Below, piece by piece: positions 1 to 5,756 of a DNA stretch of 7,308 nt. Below the pieces are notes generated by a model. The model saw only the letters and a list, made by a program, of their open reading frames with translations, ran no database searches and was not told where the DNA came from. Position 1 is the stretch's first letter; each line of letters begins with the position of its first letter. The DNA lies in assembly GCA_030683195.1 (NCBI GenBank), contig JAUXQA010000332.1, forward strand, positions 1 to 7,308, written 5' to 3'. This stretch comes from Rhodoferax sp. GTDB lineage: Bacteria; Pseudomonadota; Gammaproteobacteria; Burkholderiales; Burkholderiaceae_C. The translations under genes were made by a program, and so were the position numbers.

Positions 1-1019
1 CCGCGCTGCAAGATAACCTGAATCACCTGGCGCATGAGTTGGAGCGCAAGCATCAGCTCACGAAAGCACAAGCTGTTAGAGACTACATGGCGGTCACCGC
101 CCAAGGTCAGGCGGTGACCGGGAGGCAGTCACTCCCCGTCATGCAGTTTCAGGCCCCAACGGGCCTCCAGAGCGGCACCGTGCTGGGGCGCTACCAGGTG
201 GATAAATTCCTGGGCAAGGGGGCCATGGGGGTGGTCTACCTGGGGCACGACACGCAAACCGGCCGTGTCGTCGCCCTCAAAACCATGGCGTTGAGCGACG
301 AGTTTGAGGGCGCCAATTTGCTGGATGCCCGTGAACGATTTTTCCGGGAGGCCCAGACGGCGGGTCGGCTGAAACACCCCAACATCGTTTCCATCCATGA
401 CTCAGGCGAAGACCAGGGGCTGGCCTACATTGCCATGGAATTCGTCGAGGGCCAGGATTTGATGGCGCACTCCAAGCGAGACCATTTGCTGGCGCTGCCG
501 GCGGTCATCTCCATTGTTGCGCGGGTGGCCGAGGCGCTGGCCTGTGCCCATGCGCAAAATGTGGTCCATCGGGACATCAAGCCGGCCAATGTCATGTTCA
601 ACATGGAAACCGACGTCCTCAAGGTAATGGACTTTGGCATCGCCCGGATCACCGATGCCAACAAGACCCGAACCGGACTAGTTCTGGGCACACCCAGCTT
701 CATGTCGCCAGAGCAACTGGCAGGAAAAAAGGTGGACGGCCGCTCAGATCTGTATTCGCTGGGGGTCATGCTGTTCATGATGCTGACCGGTACGCTGCCA
801 TTTCGAGCCATATCCCTGGCGGCGCTCATGCACAAAATCACGCACGAGCGCGCCCCGGATATCCGCGGCATGTTGCAAAATGCGCCATCTGAACTGGCTG
901 ACCTGGTCGCCAAGGCACTCGAAAAAGACCCGCAAATGCGGTACCAGGATGGTGAGCAAATGGCCCATGAGTTGCGGGCGCTATTATTGGGAAAAAAATT
1001 CATCGATCTCGAAATTTAG
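1..1019 (+). CDS. Hanks-type serine/threonine protein kinase, N-terminus cut by window edge
   Basis: Transfers phosphate from ATP to Ser/Thr of partner proteins. Numbering from the TTG codon at 39 as residue 1, the kinase domain covers about 51-315: glycine loop GKGAMG (59-64), VALK lysine K81, helix-C Glu E104, catalytic loop HRDIKPAN (177-184, D179 and N184), DFG (198-200), activation segment with Thr210/Thr212 ending in SPE (223-225), and the DLYSLG Asp D237. All catalytic residues are present, so it should be active. The frame has no stop back to base 3 and the upstream codons read as coding (ALQDNLNHLAHELERKHQ, amphipathic), while TTG 39 and ATG 87 lack a good ribosome site. I therefore treat it as a partial gene beginning outside the window. 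Many betaproteobacterial kinases of this type carry an N-terminal CHASE2 sensor with membrane segments; that is possible here but not visible. No C-terminal PASTA or membrane segment exists. The PP2C gene follows after 11 nt. Confidence 0.93.
   Translation, partial: ALQDNLNHLAHELERKHQLTKAQAVRDYMAVTAQGQAVTGRQSLPVMQFQAPTGLQSGTVLGRYQVDKFLGKGAMGVVYLGHDTQTGRVVALKTMALSDEFEGANLLDARERFFREAQTAGRLKHPNIVSIHDSGEDQGLAYIAMEFVEGQDLMAHSKRDHLLALPAVISIVARVAEALACAHAQNVVHRDIKPANVMFNMETDVLKVMDFGIARITDANKTRTGLVLGTPSFMSPEQLAGKKVDGRSDLYSLGVMLFMMLTGTLPFRAISLAALMHKITHERAPDIRGMLQNAPSELADLVAKALEKDPQMRYQDGEQMAHELRALLLGKKFIDLEI
91..120. repeat. Perfect 11-bp inverted repeat inside the kinase gene
   Basis: CGGTCACCGCC (91-101) and GGCGGTGACCG (110-120) are exact reverse complements separated by 8 nt, predicting a very GC-rich stem-loop in the mRNA. 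It lies in the linker just before the kinase domain and encodes a small peptide repeat (AVT-AQGQ-AVT). No T-tract follows, so it is not a standard terminator. Function unknown; it may be chance in GC-rich coding DNA, a pause site, or a protein-binding palindrome. Confidence 0.6.
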
Positions 1020-1030
1020 TCTGTCACACC

Positions 1031-1816
1031 ATGCACTACACCTTCTTTGCGCAAACTGATCCAGGACGATCCAGGTCGAACAACGAAGATGCGGTGGTTT
1101 TTGACGAGGGCACTCATTTGGGCGTGCTCGCGGACGGCATGGGGGGCTACAACGCGGGTGAAGTGGCCAGTGGCATGGCCACCGAGTTCATCAGGTCTGA
1201 GTTGAGTGCCTGGTTGTCTGAGGCCGGTGCGCAAGCGGACAAGCTTCAAATGCGCCAAGCCATAGAGATGTGTGTGGACAACGCCAACGCAGCCATTCTT
1301 GATGCAGCCAACACCAACGCTCATTATTCGGGCATGGGAACCACTCTGGTTGTGGGCGTATTTCACGGCGACCGACTAATCCTGGGGCATGTTGGTGACT
1401 CCCGTTGCTACCGCTTGCGGGGCGATACATTGACGCAAATCACCCGTGACCACTCCCTGCTGCAGGAGCAGCTCGATGCCGGTTTACTAACCGCCGAAGA
1501 AGCTGCCCTGTCGCCCCACAAAAACCTGGTCACCCGTGCTTTGGGCGTAGAGGCAGGCGTGATGCTGGAACTCAACGAGCACCTGCTGGAGCCGGACGAC
1601 ATCTACCTGATGTGCTCTGACGGACTCAGTGACATGATGAATGACGCCCAGATTGCAACGACCCTGCGACAACGGGCGGCCTTGTCGGTCATGGCCAACC
1701 ACCTGGTTGCCCAGGCGAACGACAATGGTGGGCGTGACAACATCGCTGTTTTGCTGACCCGGGTGGCAAGCAAATCTGAAAAGCGCGGTTTAATATCCAG
1801 ATGGCTCGGAAAATAA
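1031..1816 (+). CDS. PP2C-family (PPM) serine/threonine protein phosphatase
   Basis: A 261-residue metal-dependent phosphatase that removes phosphate from Ser/Thr, the natural counterpart of the kinase upstream. The family's metal-binding and catalytic motifs appear in order: RSNNEDA with E19/D20, ADGMGGYNAGEVAS with D35 and G36, GHVGDSRCYRL (119-129, D123), ITRDHSL (137-143), VTRALG (167-172), CSDGLSDM with D197, and GGRDNIAVLL with D236/N237. This is the compact soluble Stp/PppA-like form with no signal peptide or membrane segment, and the length is normal. The tail after the last motif is short and basic (KSEKRGLISRWLGK). ATG 1031 lies 11 nt after the kinase stop; no good Shine-Dalgarno is seen, so translation may be coupled to the kinase. 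Family assignment is secure; the substrates are inferred to be the kinase, the FHA protein or the ATPase of the same cluster. Confidence 0.95.
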   Translation: MHYTFFAQTDPGRSRSNNEDAVVFDEGTHLGVLADGMGGYNAGEVASGMATEFIRSELSAWLSEAGAQADKLQMRQAIEMCVDNANAAILDAANTNAHYSGMGTTLVVGVFHGDRLILGHVGDSRCYRLRGDTLTQITRDHSLLQEQLDAGLLTAEEAALSPHKNLVTRALGVEAGVMLELNEHLLEPDDIYLMCSDGLSDMMNDAQIATTLRQRAALSVMANHLVAQANDNGGRDNIAVLLTRVASKSEKRGLISRWLGK

Positions 1817-1853
1817 CAGATCCATGAGTTTCCCCGTAACAAGTTTCATGAAC

Positions 1854-1858
1854 AGGAG
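1854..1858 (+). promoter_or_regulatory. Ribosome binding site of the FHA gene
   Basis: AGGAG ends 6 nt before ATG 1865. It is the clearest Shine-Dalgarno in the left block and fixes the start of the FHA gene; the kinase, phosphatase and ATPase starts have no comparable site. Confidence 0.75.
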
Positions 1859-1864
1859 TCGGTC

Positions 1865-2494
1865 ATGCCGAAAATGATCGTATCGATTGATGGTGTCGTT
1901 ATCAAGGAAGTCCCGCTCACCAAGGAGCGCACGACTTTGGGCCGACGGCCTTACAACGACATCGTTATTGATAACCTGGCGGTCAGCGGGGAGCACGCTG
2001 TATTTCAAATGATAGGCCATCAGGTTCATCTAGAAGATCTCAACAGCACCAACGGCACCTACGTGAATGGCAAAGCTGCCAGAAAGCAGTTGCTTCAAAA
2101 CGGCGATACCGTGGAGGTCGGCAAATACAAAATCAAGTTTGCAGACGATTCAGGCGCAGAAGCGTCTGAGAAGCCTATGCTGGTGACCCCCGCAGCCGAT
2201 AAGCCGCACGCAGAGATGGCGTCCCCGGAGCCTCTGCATGCCAGCATCAAAGTGCTGTCAGGTTCGGCCGCCGGGCGTGAGGTAAGTCTCACCAAGGTCG
2301 TCACCACCATCGGCAAGCCCGGTGTGGCGGTTGCGGCTATCACCCGACGCCAACGCGGGTTTGTCGTGCATCACGTGGAAGGGGCCGGTAACCCGGCTCT
2401 CAACGGCGCACCGATTGGGCCCGATCCCATAGCCCTTAAAAACGGAGACCTGATCGAGTTGGCAGGCACCCAGATGCAGTTTGTACAGGCCTGA
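1865..2494 (+). CDS. FHA-domain protein with a second, degenerate FHA-like domain
   Basis: A 209-residue soluble protein. The first FHA domain spans about residues 4-92 and has the phosphothreonine-reading signature: GRRPYNDIVI with R27, SGEH with S41 and H44, NSTNGT (60-65) and VNG (67-69). The usual Arg after the Ser (SRxH) is Gly42. A charged/Pro/Ala-rich linker (about 93-123) leads to a second region (about 125-208) with the outline of an FHA fold (TTIGKPG, ITRRQRGF, NPALNGAPI, KNGDLIEL), but GR has become GK and the S-x-x-H pair is lost, so it probably does not bind phosphothreonine. FHA proteins dock on phosphorylated Thr; here the likely partners are the autophosphorylated kinase, or the ATPase as a client. 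The gene sits 48 nt after the phosphatase and 66 nt before the ATPase, with a good Shine-Dalgarno. Confidence 0.92.
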   Translation: MPKMIVSIDGVVIKEVPLTKERTTLGRRPYNDIVIDNLAVSGEHAVFQMIGHQVHLEDLNSTNGTYVNGKAARKQLLQNGDTVEVGKYKIKFADDSGAEASEKPMLVTPAADKPHAEMASPEPLHASIKVLSGSAAGREVSLTKVVTTIGKPGVAVAAITRRQRGFVVHHVEGAGNPALNGAPIGPDPIALKNGDLIELAGTQMQFVQA

Positions 2495-2560
2495 CTTGGC
2501 CCACTGACTGGCCATGCTGTTCATGACCCTAGTCGCTGCAATGCCATGAGATCTTGAACC

Positions 2561-4981
2561 ATGAGTGCCGTGTTGAGGCCCGGAGGTACCGAGCCAAGCT
2601 CCGAGCAAACCTTTGCTGACTCACAAAAGCTGCACCCTGAAAAACGGGGCATGACGTTCGAGGCGCTTTTTTACCGGCAACTTCAACAGGTGACGGTGCG
2701 CATTCACGAGACGGACAACATTGAGCAGATCATGCTGGAGGTGAGCCCCGACATCTGCAAACTGCTGAATGCTGATCGCCTGACGCTCTATGCGGTCAAC
2801 GAAGACCAGACGGCCATCGTCTCCAAGGTCAAGACGGGCCTGAACAGCAGCCGCGAGCTCAAGCTGCCCATCACGCCCCAGAGCATTGCGGGTTTTGTGG
2901 CTTTCAGCCGCAAACTGGTCAACCTGCCCGACGTGTATGACGATGCGGCCCTCAAGCAAATCCACCCGGCACTCACCTTTTTGAAGGAGGTGGACAAGCG
3001 TTCCGGTTACCGCACCCGTCAAATGCTGGTGGCGCCCATTCTGGAGGGCAACCGGCTGCACGGAGTGCTGCAAGTCATCAACAACAAAGGCGACCATCCC
3101 TTTGGCGAGCTGGAGGTCGACGGGGTAGCGCAACTGTGCAAGACGCTCGCCACCGCCATCCGGCAGCGCATGCAAAAAATGGAACAGGGAGGGCGGCAAA
3201 AGGCGTCCAAGTACGACGCATTGGTCACCGAGGGCGTGTTGACCGACCTGGAACTCGAAGCCTCCCTGCAGGAGGCTCGGCAAAACGGTCAGCATGTCGA
3301 ACATGTGCTGATGGCGACTTACAAAATACGCCCTGCCCAAATTGGCCCTTCGCTGGCCAAGTTTTTTGGCGTGCCTTACGAACCCTTTAATCCCGGACGC
3401 ATTCGCGCAGAGGCGCTGCACGGCGTACTCAAGCGCGAGTTTGTGGTGCAGCAGGGCTGGCTTCCCTTAGAGGAATCCCAGGAGGGTCTGGTCGTGATGT
3501 GTTTGGACCCTGAAGCCGCCCGCGCCTCACGGGTGGTGCCGCAAGTCTTTCCCCGTATTACCCGGTTTGCCTACCGCGTCACCACCCAGACTGAATTTAC
3601 CGAAACCCTGGCGCAGATATTTGGCGTGGGCGTAGAGGGTGGCTCCATTGACGAGCTGCTGGCCGACATGGACGGCGCCTCCGTGGATGAGAGCGCCAAC
3701 GACGACTCCCTGGAGTCCGCCGCTGCCGACAACGAGCTGGTGAAGTTCGTCAACAAAGTCATCATTGACGCCTACAAGCAAGGCGTATCGGACATTCACA
3801 TCGAGCCCATGCCGGGCAAGCTCAAGACCGGCATCCGGTTTCGGATTGACGGCACGCTGCAACCCTACATTGAAGTGCCGGCCCACTTTCGCCAAGCCAT
3901 GGTGACCCGGCTCAAGATCATGTGCGACCTCGATATTTCAGAGCGTCGCCGCCCGCAAGACGGCAAGATCAAGTTCAAGAAGTACGGCCCGCTGGATATT
4001 GAGCTGCGAGTGGCCACTATCCCGTCAGCCGGCGGCGTCGAAGACGTGGTCATGCGGATTTTGGCCGCAGGCGAGCCGATACCCCTGGAGAAGCTGGGCC
4101 TCACGCCGCACAACAAAGAGCGCGTCATCCGCACCATCGAAAAGCCCTACGGCCTGTTTTATGTGTGCGGCCCCACCGGCTCGGGCAAAACCACCACGCT
4201 GCACTCCATCCTCAAGCACCTCAACACCCCGGATACCAAGATCTGGACTGCCGAAGACCCGGTTGAAATCACCCAAAAAGGCCTGCGCCAAGTGCAGATC
4301 AACCGCAAGGCCGGCATCGACTTTGCACTGGTCATGCGCGCCTTTTTGCGTGCGGACCCCGACATCATCATGGTGGGTGAGTCACGAGACAAGGAAACCG
4401 TCGCCATGGGCGTGGAGGCCTCGCTCACCGGGCACCTGGTGTTCTCCACCCTGCACACCAACTCGGCGCCCGAGTCCATCACCCGCCTGCTGGACATGGG
4501 CATGGACCCCTTCAACTTTGCCGATGCGCTGCTGGGCATTCTGGCGCAGCGCCTAGCCAAGAAGCTCTGCGATTGCAAAGAGTCGTATGTGCCCGATGCA
4601 GACGAATTGAGGCTGTTTGCTGCGGAATACTCGGACGAACTCCGCCACTCAGCCGCGTGGAAGGCCGACTACGAGGGTGAAACCCGCAAGCTGATCGAAC
4701 GCTGGAACGAACTCTATGCCCTAGACGGGCAGCTTAAATTCTTCCGCCATGTGGGTTGCGACAAATGCCACCAAACCGGCTACAAAGGCCGCGTGGGCCT
4801 GCATGAACTGCTGATTGCCGATGAAGGCATCAAACGCCTGATTCAGGAACGCGCCCGCGTGGCCGAGATTTTTTCTGCCGCCGTAGAAGGCGGCATGCGC
4901 ACCCTGAAGATGGACGGCATGGAGAAAGTCATGATGGGACTGACTGACATCAAGATGGTGCGGCAGGTGTGCATCAAGTAG
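2561..4981 (+). CDS. GAF-domain-fused GspE/PilB-superfamily traffic ATPase
   Basis: An 806-residue cytoplasmic hexameric-type ATPase of the type II secretion/type IV pilus family, which powers pseudopilus or pilus extension. Order: GAF-like sensor (about 35-205), a GspE N-terminal/MshEN-like segment (about 215-345), an acidic Ser/Asp linker (about 362-390), then the motor core (about 390-780). Motor motifs: Walker A GPTGSGKTT (537-545, K543), Asp box TAEDPVEIT with E565/D566, Walker B DPDIIMVGESRD (599-610, E607), His box STLHTN with H632, and a C-terminal cysteine pair CDKC (C733, C736). Differences from classic PilB: about 230 residues longer, GESRD where GEIRD is usual, and the first zinc pair is C-D-C (C670, C672), not CxxC. 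ATG 2561 is the first start after an in-frame stop at 2555 and lacks a clear Shine-Dalgarno; ATG 2651 is an alternative. No pilC or pilD is adjacent, so whether it is the main PilB or an accessory paralogue is open. Confidence 0.93.
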   Translation: MSAVLRPGGTEPSSEQTFADSQKLHPEKRGMTFEALFYRQLQQVTVRIHETDNIEQIMLEVSPDICKLLNADRLTLYAVNEDQTAIVSKVKTGLNSSRELKLPITPQSIAGFVAFSRKLVNLPDVYDDAALKQIHPALTFLKEVDKRSGYRTRQMLVAPILEGNRLHGVLQVINNKGDHPFGELEVDGVAQLCKTLATAIRQRMQKMEQGGRQKASKYDALVTEGVLTDLELEASLQEARQNGQHVEHVLMATYKIRPAQIGPSLAKFFGVPYEPFNPGRIRAEALHGVLKREFVVQQGWLPLEESQEGLVVMCLDPEAARASRVVPQVFPRITRFAYRVTTQTEFTETLAQIFGVGVEGGSIDELLADMDGASVDESANDDSLESAAADNELVKFVNKVIIDAYKQGVSDIHIEPMPGKLKTGIRFRIDGTLQPYIEVPAHFRQAMVTRLKIMCDLDISERRRPQDGKIKFKKYGPLDIELRVATIPSAGGVEDVVMRILAAGEPIPLEKLGLTPHNKERVIRTIEKPYGLFYVCGPTGSGKTTTLHSILKHLNTPDTKIWTAEDPVEITQKGLRQVQINRKAGIDFALVMRAFLRADPDIIMVGESRDKETVAMGVEASLTGHLVFSTLHTNSAPESITRLLDMGMDPFNFADALLGILAQRLAKKLCDCKESYVPDADELRLFAAEYSDELRHSAAWKADYEGETRKLIERWNELYALDGQLKFFRHVGCDKCHQTGYKGRVGLHELLIADEGIKRLIQERARVAEIFSAAVEGGMRTLKMDGMEKVMMGLTDIKMVRQVCIK

Positions 4982-5031
4982 CCACGTTGTCCTCAAGATC
5001 CAAGGGTTGATCGGTTGGGCCGAAATGGCGC

Positions 5032-5070
5032 GACAAAAATGTCATATTCAAGCGGCCGAGTGACAAAAAT
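5032..5070 (+). promoter_or_regulatory. Candidate enhancer boxes: two GACAAAAAT copies 30 bp apart
   Basis: GACAAAAAT occurs at 5032-5040 and again at 5062-5070, exactly 30 bp apart, close to three helical turns and so roughly on one DNA face. The first copy is also half of the palindrome GACA-AAAA-TGTC (5032-5043). They lie about 70-110 bp upstream of the sigma-54 element, where NtrC-type activators bind. TGTC/GACA boxes recall those reported for PilR at the Pseudomonas pilA promoter. The assignment to PilR is inference. Confidence 0.5.
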
Positions 5071-5090
5071 CAACGCACTTGGAGGGCTAA

Positions 5091-5132
5091 ATGAGTCAAT
5101 TTTTTCACACAACAGGCAAATTCGCGCGTTAA
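5091..5132 (+). CDS. Possible 13-residue leader/small ORF (uncertain)
   Basis: ATG 5091 is preceded by GGAGGG (5081-5086) at good spacing and opens a 13-codon frame, MSQFFHTTGKFAR, ending at TAA 5130-5132. The ribosome site is better than that of most genes in this window. However, the frame lies upstream of the predicted pilA start point (about 5165), so it would not be on the sigma-54 transcript; it could only be translated from read-through of the ATPase transcript or from another promoter. It resembles no family I recognise and may be chance. Confidence 0.25.
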   Translation: MSQFFHTTGKFAR

Positions 5133-5138
5133 GATCCT

Positions 5139-5154
5139 TGGCACGGAAACTGCT
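5139..5154 (+). promoter_or_regulatory. Sigma-54 (RpoN) promoter of pilA
   Basis: TGGCACG-GAAA-CTGCT matches the -24/-12 consensus TGGCACG-N4-TTGCW at all but one position. The invariant GG (5140-5141) and GC (5152-5153) are separated by exactly 10 nt as required. Transcription should start near 5165, giving a leader of about 38 nt before ATG 5203. Control of pilA by RpoN with the PilS/PilR two-component system is established in Pseudomonas and related bacteria; use of PilR here is inferred. Confidence 0.88.
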
Positions 5155-5190
5155 GATTGATCGGCGTCCCGTTGTTTTTTTCTCAACTTT

Positions 5191-5196
5191 AAGGAG
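5191..5196 (+). promoter_or_regulatory. Ribosome binding site of pilA
   Basis: AAGGAG ends 6 nt before ATG 5203, a near-ideal site. It favours 5203 over the internal ATG at 5215, giving the eight-residue leader MKRSMQKG. Confidence 0.85.
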
Positions 5197-5202
5197 CTAT
5201 TC

Positions 5203-5637
5203 ATGAAGCGTTCTATGCAAAAAGGTTTTACCTTGATCGAGTTGATGATCGTTGTGGCGATCATCGGCATTTTGGCTGCGGTAGCCTTGCCTGCTTATCA
5301 GGATTACACCGTACGGGCTAAGGTAACTGAGGTGATGTTGGCGGCTTCTTCTGCGAAGACCGCAGTTTCAGAAGGAGCATCGACACTCAGCACAATGCCT
5401 TTAACCGGCAGCGTCGATATCCAGAGCCAATCCTCTAAATACGTCTCAGGCGTAGCTTATGCAAACGCATCAAGTGCTACAACTGGCGTCATCACCGCTA
5501 CGGCTCAGGGCGACACTGCGATCGGTACGGCCGGCACAAACACCATCACCATGACGGGAACCTATGCCAGCGGTCAAGTTACTTGGGTGTGTGGCGGAAC
5601 GATTCTTGGAAAATATCGCCCTTCCAGCTGCAAGTAA
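5203..5637 (+). CDS. pilA: Type IV pilin, major-subunit (PilA-like)
   Basis: A 144-residue prepilin, the building block of the type IV pilus used for twitching, attachment and DNA uptake. A short basic leader MKRSMQKG is followed by the class III signal FTLIELMIVVAIIGILAAVA; prepilin peptidase should cut after Gly8 and methylate Phe9, leaving 136 residues. Glu5 of the mature protein (E13), needed for assembly, is present. The hydrophobic helix covers about 9-32. The globular part is rich in Ser, Thr, Ala and Gly (about 83-125) and ends with a small D-loop bounded by Cys130 and Cys143, then Lys144. The size is at the small end of the type IVa range. It has its own sigma-54 promoter and intrinsic terminator, as expected for a highly expressed subunit, and is followed by a pilin-glycosylase-like gene. 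A minor pilin is less likely given the strong promoter and classic architecture. Confidence 0.94.
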   Translation: MKRSMQKGFTLIELMIVVAIIGILAAVALPAYQDYTVRAKVTEVMLAASSAKTAVSEGASTLSTMPLTGSVDIQSQSSKYVSGVAYANASSATTGVITATAQGDTAIGTAGTNTITMTGTYASGQVTWVCGGTILGKYRPSSCK

Positions 5638-5651
5638 CACTGCCTGATGTC

Positions 5652-5680
5652 AAAAAGCCCTCGGCCCGAGGGCTTTTTTT
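5652..5680 (+). terminator. Rho-independent terminator after pilA
   Basis: GCCCTCG (5657-5663) pairs with CGAGGGC (5667-5673) around a 3-nt loop. The stem is flanked by A5 (5652-5656) and T7 (5674-5680), so it can lengthen by A-T pairs and also work from the opposite strand. It lies 14 nt after the pilA stop. Confidence 0.93.
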
Positions 5681-5756
5681 ATTTGCAATAAACACTAGCA
5701 GCGGAATAGGCATATCCAAATGCAATTTTTGGCAGCTGCTACATTGAAGCGGAAGC

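Larger units (their letters stand above)
4982..5202 (+). promoter_or_regulatory. Intergenic regulatory region upstream of pilA
   Basis: This 221-bp gap holds no convincing full gene. A 63-codon frame crossing it from TTG 5015 has no ribosome site, an unremarkable translation, and runs through the promoter. From left to right the region contains repeated GACA/TGTC boxes, a 13-codon mini-ORF with a Shine-Dalgarno, a sigma-54 promoter and a short leader. No intrinsic terminator is visible after the ATPase, so some read-through into pilA is possible. Confidence 0.8.

Noticed and set aside
1823..1850. CATGA/TCATG inverted repeat between phosphatase and FHA genes as an operator
   Set aside because: 5-bp arms with an 18-nt spacer are expected by chance and no promoter elements accompany them.
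2497..2514. TGGCC/GGCCA inverted repeat between the FHA and ATPase genes as a terminator
   Set aside because: The stem is only 5 bp with an 8-nt loop and no T-tract follows; it may be a weak hairpin but not a terminator.
2621..3421. Long antisense frame (266 codons) opposite the ATPase gene
   Set aside because: It is the mirror of a GC-rich coding strand whose forward frame has clear GAF and GspE motifs; the antisense product shows no recognisable domain and no ribosome site was seen.
3999..4556. 185-codon + strand frame overlapping the ATPase motor core
   Set aside because: It is a frame-shifted shadow of the Walker A/B region; the product is Pro/Arg/Ser/Trp-rich low-complexity sequence typical of an out-of-frame reading.
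5015..5206. 63-codon frame from TTG 5015 through the pilA promoter
   Set aside because: No Shine-Dalgarno, a rare start codon, no recognisable product, and it overlaps the enhancer boxes and sigma-54 promoter.
5681..5756. Sigma-70 promoter for the ligase gene
   Set aside because: TTGCAA (5683-5688) is a fair -35 but no convincing -10 lies 16-18 nt downstream; the ligase promoter remains unidentified.
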